From an uncultured Gemmataceae bacterium (GTDB lineage Bacteria; Planctomycetota; Planctomycetia; Gemmatales; Gemmataceae), in NCBI GenBank assembly GCA_937923405.1, contig CALDUY010000029.1, positions 99,692 through 163,691 on the forward strand: a stretch of 64,000 bases of DNA, in the 5' to 3' direction. Position 1 is the first letter of the stretch. Each line of letters opens with the position of its first letter. Under the pieces are notes generated by a model. It searched no databases and was not told the origin of the DNA. It worked only from the letters and a program-made list of their open reading frames with translations. The position numbers and the translations under genes are program-made. Of this stretch, positions 10,111 to 19,852 are shown one piece after another.

Positions 10111-10278
10111 GGCAAGATCAGTTCAGCTTCAGTAGATTCTCGTTCGGACAGCGGAGAAGACGCCGCATTCCCTGTGTCGTTTAGTCAACAACGTGAAAGC
10201 ATCGAGAAAATCCGAGGACGATTGACCCGGATTCACCCTTTACAAGCGGCTGATTGAGCGACAAGATAGAACGAGATA

Positions 10279-10307
10279 CCGGGAGGGGCCGGCCAAGCCC
10301 CTTCCGG
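10279..10307 (+). terminator. Strong hairpin between metF and greA
   Basis: CCGGGAGGGGC and GCCCCTTCCGG pair over 11 bases with one G-U pair around a 7-base loop. There is no run of T after it on either strand, so it may be a terminator of weak canonical form or another RNA structure. Nothing else was recognised in the 309-bp gap 10111-10419. Confidence 0.5.
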
Positions 10308-10419
10308 TGAATCCTTTAATGCAATGTAGATGGAGTTGAATCTCCGCCGCTGACGGAACCAGAAAGCAGCGTTCTTCCGGCTCGCAGGGCGGAATAGGAC
10401 GGAAAACGGAAGTAGAACC

Positions 10420-10902
10420 ATGTCGACCGATCGTGTTCCCATGACCCGAGAAGGGTATGAAAAGCTGAAGGCAGACCTCGACCGCATGGAGAACGTAGAG
10501 ATGATCGAGGTGGCCAAGCGAATCGCGGCAGCTCGCGAATTAGGCGATCTGTCCGAGAACGCCGAGTATCACGCGGCACGGGAAGATCAAGGAATGCTCC
10601 AGGCCCGGATCGATGCCCTGAAGGACAAGCTCGCCCGAGCCTACATGGTAGACCAGTCCACCTTGCCCAAAGATACCGTCGTGTTCGGCTCGCGGGTTCG
10701 CATTAAAAATCTGGAATCTGGCGAATTTGAAGACTATGAATTAGTAGGTCCGGGTGACGAGGACTACGACAACAACAAGATCCTCACCACGTCGCCCCGT
10801 GGTCAGGGCCTGCTCGGCAAGAAAGTTGGCGAGACCGTCGAAATCAAGGTGCCACGCGGTATTCTCAAGTATCAGATTGTTACTATCAGTAGTGGCAGCT
10901 GA
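10420..10902 (+). CDS. greA: Transcription elongation factor GreA
   Basis: GreA stimulates transcript cleavage by backtracked RNA polymerase. The 160-residue protein has the N-terminal coiled coil (PMTREGYEKLKADLDRME, then RIAAARELGDLSENAEYHAA, with the acidic tip residues) and the C-terminal FKBP-like domain (VFGSRVRIKNLESGE, then SPRGQGLLGKKVGETVEIKV). Length and both domains are intact. The Shine-Dalgarno sequence is weak. It is monocistronic here. Confidence 0.96.
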   Translation: MSTDRVPMTREGYEKLKADLDRMENVEMIEVAKRIAAARELGDLSENAEYHAAREDQGMLQARIDALKDKLARAYMVDQSTLPKDTVVFGSRVRIKNLESGEFEDYELVGPGDEDYDNNKILTTSPRGQGLLGKKVGETVEIKVPRGILKYQIVTISSGS

Positions 10903-11048
10903 ATAATTCAATTAAACCAAACCCTTTTTCAGGATCGATCCCTTCGCAGATTCATCATTTAGCGATTGACGGCAATCTGGACATCCGTAATATGGTAAGC
11001 TAGCGATGATGTGGTGCAAGGGATCGATCTCTCCAACGAGGCCCACCC

Positions 11049-11573
11049 ATGGGCGATCCGCGGCTGAACAGTCTGCATCTAGATCCAGTTCGTCGACAAG
11101 AATTTCGACGTGCCAAAGAAGCATTGTTGGAATCTCGGGGTAACGAGACCGTTTTTGTCGAAAAGAAGCGAGCCGAGGAAGTCGAGCCTGGCACTACCTT
11201 TATCCACAATCTCGGGTCCACTCCTCCTCCCACCTTGCAGGTTTGGCTAGTCGATCGCGAGTACATCTATCCGCTCAAAATTGGTCTCAACACTCTTGGC
11301 CGCTCGTCGGATAACGATGTTGTCGTCGAAGATCTGTATGTTTCGCGTCGTCATTGTGCCGTTCTGGTGCATCACAATCATCAATGTGTGCTTCAAGATG
11401 TCGCCTCGAAAAACGGCACCTATCTCAACGGCAAACGCATCACCTGTCCAACGCCCCTGACCTCGGGGGATGAAATCCGTATCTGCAATCGGCAATTCAT
11501 TTTCCAAACTCGTGAGGCATGTCCACAGGGACCGCCCGCGCCGCCGAGTCCGACTCGAACCATCGCGAGCTGA
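11049..11573 (+). CDS. FHA domain protein (174 aa)
   Basis: A forkhead-associated domain fills residues ~70-155: GLNTLGRSSDNDVVV, the SRRH core and ASKNGTYLNGKRI are the phosphothreonine-binding signature. The first 60 residues are charged and helical, and the last 20 are Pro-rich. No membrane segment is seen. FHA proteins read the phosphothreonine marks of Ser/Thr kinases, of which two are encoded within 13 kb, although no direct link can be shown. GAGG stands 7 bases before the ATG. Confidence 0.9.
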   Translation: MGDPRLNSLHLDPVRRQEFRRAKEALLESRGNETVFVEKKRAEEVEPGTTFIHNLGSTPPPTLQVWLVDREYIYPLKIGLNTLGRSSDNDVVVEDLYVSRRHCAVLVHHNHQCVLQDVASKNGTYLNGKRITCPTPLTSGDEIRICNRQFIFQTREACPQGPPAPPSPTRTIAS

Positions 11574-11592
11574 TCCCTTGGAACTCGCTGAT

Positions 11593-13077
11593 TTACTTGC
11601 GTCCGAGTAGAGCGGGTTTCAGGGTCCAGGCTTGACGCTGCGCTACATCCATCAAATGAGGTGCTTTCATACCAGGAGGAAAGATCACCCAACTCCACAG
11701 TCGCGGATCTTCTTTGGCTACATACTTTACGACTGCCAGCGGAGTTGGGCGAACTTCTAACCGTTGGGGAAGTGCCTCCCCATCGAGCAGTTTCAGGGTA
11801 ACTTCCGCGACGGTGCGCAGAAACGCCTCGGGTGGCACGCCAACACTGCCCAACCAGACGGTTCCCGGCAGTCGACCATGATACTGGACGTAATCGACCA
11901 CGTCGGCACAGGTACGCTCGAACTGGCTGGCGTCCGTGGTCACCGGTTCGGTCAACGCCGCTACTCGACTGGTCGGCCCCAGTGGAGTGCCAGCAAAGGT
12001 GATCGAGGTGATCTTTTTATCCGCTAGCCGTCGCGAAACAAAGCGAGTTAACAGATCGAAAATTTCGCTTGGAGCCAGCGTGAGGTTGCCGTGCTTCTGG
12101 AAGATCACCTCCCGTGCCGCGGCGCGGGCGATAGCGCGTAAGTCGTCCGGCCCGAACTGCTTGCCCCGAGCCTGATCCGCGTACAGCTTGGCCGCCTCGC
12201 TGGCCGTGATGAACTCGACGTCTGGAAACCGTTTCATGAAGGCAACGAAGTCGGCAAAAATGCGATAGGAGAGCTTGGTTTCCTCCTCGGACTTTTGCGA
12301 GGGCAGTTTCCATTGGGAGGCAGGGGGATTGGCTCCTCGGGCGAAATTCACGCCGTCCCAGAATTCCTTGTGAACCCATTCGCAGGGATGATAGACGATG
12401 CTGATGATCCCTCCTCCCTGGGCCAGGAGTTTCTGCCTGGCCTCTGCGAAACGTTTGTTGGCCTCTTCGAGCAACTCCGGCTTGTTTAGATCGGCCCGGA
12501 TCAGGTGCGTCAGTTGATAGAGGTTGAACACGCCACAGTAGTAGCAGGGCAAGCCATCTAGGGCAACGTGTCGGCCCGCATCGAGATAGATCATGTTCCA
12601 CTTCTTGCAAGCGGCATAGCTCTGCGGGCACCACGACGACCCCGGCTGACCGTAGCACGTCGGAGCCACGCCGAATATCCGCTCCACGTCGTCGCGACCG
12701 GGACCTTCTCGGCGGAGAAACTCAGCTACTCCCTCGTCCCACTCAAGGTTCGAGGTAAACTGAGCCGGCGTAGGTTGCGTGCTGTGCCAGTTGGAATGGT
12801 AGCCGATCTCGTGCTTCTTCAGAGCGGTGATCACATCAAAGCGTTTGCGGCTCTCCAAAGTCCGCGCTTTGTGGCCAACGATCTTGAACGTGCCGCGGAT
12901 TCCCTGACTGGTAAGAAAGTCGGCGACGCGAAGGGCAGCATCATCACTGGCTGGTAGGATGTAGTCCTCGGTGTCGAACCAGAGTATTACATAGACCCGA
13001 GGCTTGGCCTCGTCGCCCCAGGCCGGCGATACCGCCCACGCTAGCAACGTGATTAAACTGATCCACGAACCTCGCAT
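11593..13077 (-). CDS. Secreted polysaccharide deacetylase-like protein (494 aa)
   Basis: Residues 1-21 are a signal peptide. Residues ~26-290 resemble the NodB/polysaccharide deacetylase fold: VILWFDTEDYILP carries the first acidic pair, EIGYHSNWHST the metal-binding histidines, and IISIVYHPCEW a late histidine. A second region, ~330-440 (FDLLTRFVSRRLADK, then VVDYVQYHGRLPGTVWLG), resembles a pseudomurein-binding-type repeat, which would tie the enzyme to a wall polymer. The ATG is preceded by AAGGAG. The substrate is unknown. It is convergent with the FHA gene. Confidence 0.75.
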   Translation of the reverse strand: MRGSWISLITLLAWAVSPAWGDEAKPRVYVILWFDTEDYILPASDDAALRVADFLTSQGIRGTFKIVGHKARTLESRKRFDVITALKKHEIGYHSNWHSTQPTPAQFTSNLEWDEGVAEFLRREGPGRDDVERIFGVAPTCYGQPGSSWCPQSYAACKKWNMIYLDAGRHVALDGLPCYYCGVFNLYQLTHLIRADLNKPELLEEANKRFAEARQKLLAQGGGIISIVYHPCEWVHKEFWDGVNFARGANPPASQWKLPSQKSEEETKLSYRIFADFVAFMKRFPDVEFITASEAAKLYADQARGKQFGPDDLRAIARAAAREVIFQKHGNLTLAPSEIFDLLTRFVSRRLADKKITSITFAGTPLGPTSRVAALTEPVTTDASQFERTCADVVDYVQYHGRLPGTVWLGSVGVPPEAFLRTVAEVTLKLLDGEALPQRLEVRPTPLAVVKYVAKEDPRLWSWVIFPPGMKAPHLMDVAQRQAWTLKPALLGRK

Positions 13078-13134
13078 GGCTACGCTCCTTTTGAGTCGGG
13101 CAGTGCTTCAGTGTCGATCATAGCCCCAGATTCG

Positions 13135-16100
13135 TCAATCGGGTAACGACGACGACTCGGCAGCAAGTACCCGACGCAGTGTATGGAGCAAGGTTTCAGC
13201 GATGAATGGCTTCTGGAGAAAAGCGGCGAGTCGTGTTTCGGACAAGTTCTCCATTAGGTGCGGCTCGCCGTAGCCGCTCATCAGGATGACAGGGATATCG
13301 TCGCGAATCTCGTACAGCCGACGAGTCAGTTCCAGGCCATCGATTCCGGGCATGGTTAGGTCCAGAAGAACCAGTCGAATCTTGAAACTGGCGACGCGGA
13401 ACGCGGCCAGGGCCTCTTCGCCATCGCCGGCAATCACCACCTGATACCCCGCGCTACTGAGCACCCGCGCTGCCAGCGAGCGAACTGGTTCCTCGTCATC
13501 AACGACGAGCACTACACCGGAACCGGTTAGCGTGCCCAGCACATTCCTTTCGGAGACGCTGGGTTCGGCGGACAGGGGACGATCGGTCGCGGGGAAGAGC
13601 ACTTGAAACTGCGTGCCCTGCCCCGGTTGACTGTGAATCTTAACCAGCCCATGATGGCCGCGAATGATGCCCAGCACCGCAGCTAGCCCCAGCCCACGCC
13701 CGGAGAATTTCGTTGTGAAGAAAGGATCAAAGACGCGAGAAAGCGTCTCCTGGTTCATGCCGCAGCCAGTGTCGCTGACTTCGAGCATGACATACGTTCC
13801 GGGGCTAGCCTCGTCAGAGCAATGCGGCGAGTACGCGCGAGGATCGGACAGGTGGATGACGGCGGTGCGAAGCGTGATCGTGCCCTCGCGATCGTTCAGG
13901 GCTTCGGAGGCGTTGGTAATCAGATTCATGACCACCTGACGAATCTGAGTTGCGTCGGCCTCGATTAGCGGTAGGTTGTTGGCAAAGTCGGTCTGTACCT
14001 GGGCCTTGCGCGAAACTAACGTTCGCAACAAGGTGAGCATCTCGCTAGTTAGCTTGTTCAGATCGACCGACTGAATGACGAAACGGGCCTTGCCGGCGTA
14101 GGCGAGCAGCTGACGGACCAGGTCAGCGGCGCGGCCAGCGGTCTTCTCGGCCTCTTGCAGCAGGGATAGAGCTACGGAGTCCGGCGGTAGGTGCAAGGCG
14201 GCCAGGTTGGTGTAGCCCAGCATACCGGTCAGCAGGTTGTTGAAGTCATGGGCAATGCCTCCCGCGAGAACACCTAGCGATTCCAGCTTCTGCGCGTGCA
14301 GCATTTGTTGTTCCAGGCGTCGACGTTGCTCCTCGGCCTGTCGCTTGGCGGTCACATCGCGGAACACTAGCACTACTCCGGTGATCTCCCCGTCCTCGTC
14401 GCGAATCGGTGACGCGGAGTCCTCGATCGGTATTTCTCGGCCATCGCGCGTCACCAACACGGTGCCATTGGCTAGCCCCACCGTGGAGCGCAATCGGATG
14501 GCCTGCTCAACAGGATTTTCCATCGGCTCGTTCGACCGTTCGTTGCGGAGCGGCACCACCTCGGTCATGGGTCGCCCCATCGCCTCGGCGCAGGTCCAGC
14601 CCGTCAAAGCCTCAGCCACCGGATTGAGAAACGTCACCCGCCCAACAGGATCACAAGCGACGACGGCGTCGCCGATACTCGCCAACGTGGTCAGGTAACG
14701 CCGTTCACTACGGAGCAGTCGGGCTTCGGCATCGCGTCTGGCCCGTTCACTGCGGCTGGCCACAATCAAGCTGGCGCTGGTGTGGAGAAAGGGTTCCAGC
14801 AGCTTGATCACGTCGGCGTTGTAGCCGCCGGGACGATTGGCCAGACCGACTATGCCAATCACTTCGGTCCCCTGGCGAAATGGCAATCCCAGAAAAGCAT
14901 GCAAGGGCGGATGCCCCGGAGGCAAACCACCTCGACGCGGATCGTTGGCCGGATCGTTCGACAACACCGGCTCACCCGTGGTCATCACCACGCCGAACAG
15001 CGACTTGAGATTGTAAAACTCCAGTCCGCGAGCCTCGTTCTCCTCGTACAGTCGCCGTGTCGCTTCATCCCATGAGATATTGGTGATCGCGTAAGTCTTC
15101 AAATAGGGCTGCTGGTTCTCGGTGCGAAACACTTCGCCAATAAAACCGTACTCACTCTCCGTGACGGTCAACAGGGTTTGCAACAGGTCCTCGAACACCT
15201 TCTTGTTATCCTGCTGAACGAGGAAGCGCGACTGACACCGGCTCAGCGAGTCCAGCAAGCGATTGCGTTGCTCCAATTGTTGATGGATCCGCTTGAGTTC
15301 GGTCACGTCCTGGGCGATACCAAGAAACTGGGTGACTCGACCACTGGCGTCGCGAGCAAAGACCGTATCACGACCGATAAACCAGTGCCAACTGCCGTCC
15401 CGATGCCGCATGCGGTACTCGATCTCGAAGATCTCGTCGTCTTTGGCGGTGTCCCACCGAGCCAGCAAACTAGGAACACGGGCCAGATCGTCGGGATGCA
15501 GCAGTCGTGACAAGAACTGGTCGCCCATCTGCTGGATCTCTTCAGGGAAGTAACCCAGGTCACGGGCGATGATGCGGTTGATGTAGATGTTTCGCCGACA
15601 AACCAGATCGAATACATAGATAATAAGCGGCGACGCTTCAGCGATGCGGGTGAGGAACCGTTTGGCCTCGATCCGCTGAGTGATGTCTCGGACGTGCAGG
15701 AGCAAGGCCGGCTGATTCAAGTAGTCGATGCGTTGGGCCCGCAACTCGACGGGAATGTCTCGACCGTCGGCAGTGCGACTGAAGCCTTGGAGCGTGTTTA
15801 TTTCACCGCAGACCAGACGCTGAAAGTCCTGTCGAACCTGTTCCTGCTGACAGGGCGGTACCAGATCGAGAACATTTTTGCCTAGGAGCTGCTCGCGCGA
15901 CATCCCATGTAGTATGCAAGCCGCAGGGTTCACATCGAGTACCCGCCCCGAGAAATCCTCGACGAATACCGCATCGGGAGAGGCATCGAACAGCGAGCGG
16001 AAACGTTGCTCGTTGGCGAGGATCTTGTCCCGATCCCGCCAGAACTCGCTGCGATCGCGGACGAGCAGCAGTCCCAAGGATTTGCTCTCGGTGTGGATGC

Positions 16101-16407
16101 GACTGGCCGTCACCTGCACGGGAAGCCGTTTTCCCTCCGCGCCACGCAGCCAGAGGTTATCATGGATGCCCGAGCAGGCTGTTGATTGCACTGCTTCGAC
16201 CAAGCTACGGGGTAACTCACGGCCATCAGCGTCGAGCAGCTCGCCCATTCGGAGTTTAAGGAGTTCTTTTTTCCGATACCCTGTCAAACGAAGCGCGGCA
16301 GGGTTGGCCTCGCGGACCTCCAGTGAGTCTGGATCGATCACGAAAAAGGCATCCAGCGATTCGCGGAAGATCGAGCGAGCGATCTCGGTGTCATCGAGCG
16401 AACTCAC
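13135..16407 (-). CDS. Hybrid sensor histidine kinase, PAS/GAF type (1090 aa)
   Basis: No membrane segment is seen, so it is a cytoplasmic sensor. From the N-terminus there are three PAS domains (~10-125, 130-250, 258-375), a GAF domain (~395-545), a fourth PAS (~570-695), a dimerisation/phosphotransfer domain with H720 in AHDFNN, an ATPase domain with DTGCGM and GRGLGLA, and a C-terminal receiver domain (~963-1085) with D1016 in LLDLTMPG. The start is a GTG whose bases overlap the TGA stop of the upstream kinase gene (GTGA), so the two are translationally coupled. No separate response regulator with a DNA-binding domain is next to it. The signal is unknown. Confidence 0.92.
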   Translation of the reverse strand: MSSLDDTEIARSIFRESLDAFFVIDPDSLEVREANPAALRLTGYRKKELLKLRMGELLDADGRELPRSLVEAVQSTACSGIHDNLWLRGAEGKRLPVQVTASRIHTESKSLGLLLVRDRSEFWRDRDKILANEQRFRSLFDASPDAVFVEDFSGRVLDVNPAACILHGMSREQLLGKNVLDLVPPCQQEQVRQDFQRLVCGEINTLQGFSRTADGRDIPVELRAQRIDYLNQPALLLHVRDITQRIEAKRFLTRIAEASPLIIYVFDLVCRRNIYINRIIARDLGYFPEEIQQMGDQFLSRLLHPDDLARVPSLLARWDTAKDDEIFEIEYRMRHRDGSWHWFIGRDTVFARDASGRVTQFLGIAQDVTELKRIHQQLEQRNRLLDSLSRCQSRFLVQQDNKKVFEDLLQTLLTVTESEYGFIGEVFRTENQQPYLKTYAITNISWDEATRRLYEENEARGLEFYNLKSLFGVVMTTGEPVLSNDPANDPRRGGLPPGHPPLHAFLGLPFRQGTEVIGIVGLANRPGGYNADVIKLLEPFLHTSASLIVASRSERARRDAEARLLRSERRYLTTLASIGDAVVACDPVGRVTFLNPVAEALTGWTCAEAMGRPMTEVVPLRNERSNEPMENPVEQAIRLRSTVGLANGTVLVTRDGREIPIEDSASPIRDEDGEITGVVLVFRDVTAKRQAEEQRRRLEQQMLHAQKLESLGVLAGGIAHDFNNLLTGMLGYTNLAALHLPPDSVALSLLQEAEKTAGRAADLVRQLLAYAGKARFVIQSVDLNKLTSEMLTLLRTLVSRKAQVQTDFANNLPLIEADATQIRQVVMNLITNASEALNDREGTITLRTAVIHLSDPRAYSPHCSDEASPGTYVMLEVSDTGCGMNQETLSRVFDPFFTTKFSGRGLGLAAVLGIIRGHHGLVKIHSQPGQGTQFQVLFPATDRPLSAEPSVSERNVLGTLTGSGVVLVVDDEEPVRSLAARVLSSAGYQVVIAGDGEEALAAFRVASFKIRLVLLDLTMPGIDGLELTRRLYEIRDDIPVILMSGYGEPHLMENLSETRLAAFLQKPFIAETLLHTLRRVLAAESSSLPD

Positions 16408-18170
16408 GGAGTGGATCCCTTGGGATTACTTAATCGATTTTCATACTCTTGAAGTAGCTTTTGCTGTTTCGTTCGCTCGCTCGCCGGTGGGGAGAGCGAC
16501 AGCGACTTCTTCAGTGCCGCGACGGCTTCGGAGTAATCGCCCACCTCGGCCTGACTCTGAGCTAGCACCAGCAGTTCGCGCCAGGATTTCCAGCCTGTGA
16601 TCTCGCAGGCCTGCCTGGCGTGGAAGACGGCCTGCTTACCGTCGCGAATCGAACGGTCCGGACAAGTCGCCAGCAGACTTGCCAGGGACCGATGGGCGAA
16701 TGGATTGTCTGGGGTACACTCGACGGACTTGCGATGATCTTCTAGTGACTGGCGATAGCGTTTTTGATCGCGAGCGATAATGCCTCGGTAGTAATAGGCA
16801 ATTCCGCAGTTGGGATCGAGAGCAATAGCACGGTCGAAATCCGCCAGCGCTTTGTCGCGATCGTTCAGGCGAAGATGTACCCGGCCACGATGGGCATGGG
16901 CGATGGCATGAGAAGCATCGAGTTGGAGGGCGCGATCGAACAAGGGCAACGCTTCGGAAACCTTCCCCTGTTGCAACAGAATCGCACCGTGGCCGACCCA
17001 GGCTTCGGCTTGGTTGGGATCCAGTTTCAGTGCCTGGTGAATGTCAGCTAGGGCCTCGTCGTAGCGGTTCAACAACATCTGATCGTGAGCGCGGCGAATC
17101 CACGGCATCGGCTCGTGGGGGGCCAGCTGAATCGCCTCGGTGTAGCAGCGAATCGCCAGCACGCGCTCAGCCCGACCATCGTGATACTGTCCCAACCGCA
17201 TTAACTCCTCGAAACGTGAGGGCTTGGGCGGTTCGTTGGGCGGTGTGGTCTTGGTCACCTCTTGCTCGATCGGTTCCGTTGGCGCGGTGGGCTGATACCA
17301 ATCCCTCCGAGCCGCCACGATCATTCCCACGATCACGAGCAAGCCTCCGACGGTCAGCACGATCCATCGTCGTCCACGGGGCCGCGGCTTCAGCGCTGCC
17401 ATTAACGCTGTGCCGAACTCGTCGATGGTCGGATAGCGGTCGTCAGGATCTTCCTGCAAGGCGCGGGCGAGAACGGCATCGAGGCGGGGATCGAGGCGCG
17501 TGTTCAGCGTCGAGACTGGTTTGAACCGGCCCAGCGGTCGCTTACCGGTGAGCATCTCGTAGGCCAACACGGCCAGCGAGTACTGATCGGCACGGTGATC
17601 GAGTGGCAGGCGTGCCCGCTGTTCGGGAGCCATGTAATCGTAGGAGCCAAGTACCTGCCCCGTCTGGGTCAGTTCGCCCAACTGCGAGACGCGCGAAGCC
17701 AAACCGAAGTCAGCGAGTTTGACTTGGCCCTCGGGCGTCAGCAGCACGTTTTCGGGCTTCAGATCGCGATGAACGATCCCCTCACGAGCCAGGTAGCTCA
17801 AGGCAGCAAGGATCTCCCCGAGAATGCGGGTCGTCTCGTCGAGATCCATCGGCTGGCCCGGCAGCAAGGATTGGCGCAGATCCCCACCGGCGATGTACTC
17901 CATCACCAGAAACGGTTCAGGAGCATCGCCACTGTGTCCCAGCACGGTGACCAGGTGTTCATGGTGCAGTTGCGTAGCCACCTGCATCTCGCGACCAAAA
18001 CGAAGCTGTCGTTCGTGGTCGGCACAGGTAAGGAACTTGATAGCTACTTCGTGCCCAGTGGCTTGCTCGCGTGCCAGCCAAACGCTTCCCATGCCGCCGG
18101 AACCGAGCTGATGGAGCATCTCATAACCTGGCGCACGGGGTAGTAGCGAAGGAGTGTTTACCTGGTTCAT
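16404..18170 (-). CDS. Ser/Thr protein kinase with transmembrane helix and TPR domain (588 aa)
   Basis: The kinase domain (residues ~16-262) has the glycine loop GSGGMGSVW at 23-31, lysine K45, the catalytic HRD at 134-136 and DFG at 154-156, so it should be active. A membrane helix spans ~269-287. The remainder (~320-580) is four to five tetratricopeptide repeats, such as RYDEALADIHQALKLDPNQ, placed outside the cytoplasm if the kinase is inside. It overlaps the hybrid histidine kinase by 4 bases, which suggests that one protein-phosphorylation output is combined with a two-component one. Such kinases are abundant in planctomycetes. Confidence 0.94.
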   Translation of the reverse strand: MNQVNTPSLLPRAPGYEMLHQLGSGGMGSVWLAREQATGHEVAIKFLTCADHERQLRFGREMQVATQLHHEHLVTVLGHSGDAPEPFLVMEYIAGGDLRQSLLPGQPMDLDETTRILGEILAALSYLAREGIVHRDLKPENVLLTPEGQVKLADFGLASRVSQLGELTQTGQVLGSYDYMAPEQRARLPLDHRADQYSLAVLAYEMLTGKRPLGRFKPVSTLNTRLDPRLDAVLARALQEDPDDRYPTIDEFGTALMAALKPRPRGRRWIVLTVGGLLVIVGMIVAARRDWYQPTAPTEPIEQEVTKTTPPNEPPKPSRFEELMRLGQYHDGRAERVLAIRCYTEAIQLAPHEPMPWIRRAHDQMLLNRYDEALADIHQALKLDPNQAEAWVGHGAILLQQGKVSEALPLFDRALQLDASHAIAHAHRGRVHLRLNDRDKALADFDRAIALDPNCGIAYYYRGIIARDQKRYRQSLEDHRKSVECTPDNPFAHRSLASLLATCPDRSIRDGKQAVFHARQACEITGWKSWRELLVLAQSQAEVGDYSEAVAALKKSLSLSPPASERTKQQKLLQEYENRLSNPKGSTP

Positions 18171-18263
18171 GGCACTGAATGCGACGGCGAGTCCGGATTC
18201 CCAGTAAACGCTAGCACAGTCAGCGGGGCTATGCGAGTCACTGACCAGCTATCTATATACTGT

Positions 18264-19502
18264 TCATCGGCAATCGTCGGAAAAAGAGGACAATCGGTCG
18301 AAAATCGGCGCGACTTGCGGGGCGAGGAGGCGCTCCAGGTACGGCGTGACGTTCCAGAACTGCTTCAGGGCCAGGTACTCGCGGACCAGAGCCGGCTCAC
18401 CAACCGGCGCACCGCGCACAGCCCGGATCATCAGATTGCGTGCCGTGTGTTCCAGACTGACAAACTCGACCACCTCGGTGCGATATCCCAACAGTCGCAG
18501 CAACAAGGCGCGAAAAGCATCGGTCACGAGATCCGCCGTGCGTTGCCGCAGAATGCCGTGTCGCAGAATCGGTCGCAATACCGTGGCCTCGCCCTCGGCG
18601 CGGAGCAGGTCGTTGAGGTGGTGATGGCAACAGGGAACACCGAGAATCAGGCGTGCCTGACTGCGAACCGCCTGAGCTAGAGCGTCGTCGGTGGCGGTGT
18701 CGCAGGCGTGCAAGGCCAGCACCAGATCGGCGCGCGTTTGTAGCTCGCCAATGCGGCCACAGGCGAACGACAAGCCCTCGGCTCGCAGACGATCCGCCCG
18801 CTCCATGCTCTTGCGAATGACTTCCTCGTTGACGTCGACACCGAGAATGCGAGCTGGCAGGTGGAGAATTTCGTTCAGGTAATGATGCACCGCCAGCGTC
18901 AGGTAGCTCGCGCCGCAACCGCAGTCGAGAATCTCAATCGGGCGACCTAGGCCGCGTAATCCGGAGTCGTCGAGGAGATGAAGCAGCTGCTTGAGAAACT
19001 CATTGATCTGGGTGAACTTGTCCCGCATAGTCGGACGCACTCGTCCTGTGCGAGTCACAATGCCCATTGCTTCGAGCAGACGATCGGCTCGTCCCTCGGG
19101 AAGCGGCACCTGTTTGACGCGGTTGTGAGCCATCGGTGCTTCGGGCGGAACAGCAACGCGACGCCGTCCGAGTTGAATCTGTCCCTTCTTGGTCGTGCGG
19201 AGGTCGATTTCCTCGTCCGCGCTACTAAGGTGAATTCCAGCAAACTGGCTCGACAGTAATTCTTCCAGGGGTGGCTCGACGGCATCGAGCGGGAAGTTAT
19301 TTGTCCGAGTTTTTCGACCGTCAAAATAGCTGAATTGTAGGTGAGGCCGACCGCGTAACTGAAGCGGTCGCACGGTGACGCGCTTCCACGGCGTCGGTTC
19401 TCCGCGCGCTGGGCCGGCGAACGTGGCTCGGCGGAACCGAGCCGAGCTGAGCGTCTCGAGGAGTAGCTGGCGAACGGTCGTCCGATCGACGTTAGCGCTC
19501 AT
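18264..19502 (-). CDS. SAM-dependent methyltransferase, Methyltransf_32-like (412 aa)
   Basis: The C-terminal half has a class I methyltransferase fold: EILDCGCGASYLTLAVH is the SAM-binding motif I, GVDVNEEVI motif II and LVLALHACDTATDDAL motif IV. The VPCCHHHLN motif after it is typical of the group that contains METTL25/GSTCD-like enzymes. The N-terminal ~130 residues form an additional domain with RPHLQFSYFDGRKT. AAAGGA stands 8 bases before the ATG at 19502 but only 2 before the ATG at 19508, so I prefer the former. The substrate is unknown and could be an RNA. Confidence 0.82.
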   Translation of the reverse strand: MSANVDRTTVRQLLLETLSSARFRRATFAGPARGEPTPWKRVTVRPLQLRGRPHLQFSYFDGRKTRTNNFPLDAVEPPLEELLSSQFAGIHLSSADEEIDLRTTKKGQIQLGRRRVAVPPEAPMAHNRVKQVPLPEGRADRLLEAMGIVTRTGRVRPTMRDKFTQINEFLKQLLHLLDDSGLRGLGRPIEILDCGCGASYLTLAVHHYLNEILHLPARILGVDVNEEVIRKSMERADRLRAEGLSFACGRIGELQTRADLVLALHACDTATDDALAQAVRSQARLILGVPCCHHHLNDLLRAEGEATVLRPILRHGILRQRTADLVTDAFRALLLRLLGYRTEVVEFVSLEHTARNLMIRAVRGAPVGEPALVREYLALKQFWNVTPYLERLLAPQVAPIFDRLSSFSDDCR

Positions 19503-19642
19503 CGTCATGATCCTTTGCCGAGCAAGCGCGGTAGCTCGAAATCTCGCACGGTCAGGTCAACATTAGGCCAACGAAACGGCTGGAGGTTCGCGTCTTCGAG
19601 CTTCCGAGCAGAGTTCGTCAGTGTTCCGTGGGAGTCGCGAAG

Positions 19643-19667
19643 CACGGAGGGCTGACACCCTCCGCTC
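19643..19667 (-). repeat. 25-bp hairpin repeat, copy 2
   Basis: Inverted copy of the 25-base unit, with the GGAGGG and CCCTCC arms fully paired. It lies in the 350-bp space between the divergent methyltransferase and GYF genes, where nothing else was recognised. Confidence 0.75.
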
Positions 19668-19852
19668 AGAGCAGAAGAGTCGGTTCTAAGCCATCCTACA
19701 GTTCAGCTGCAATCCACCACTAGTGATCAAGTGCAATATCCTAGCGGACTGACGAAACAAACACGAGAAAATGCTCTAGAGAGACATTCCCACCACGACA
19801 TGATACAATCGCCCTCGCCAGCGAGACGAAAGCTTCCGTGGATGATTCCTCT

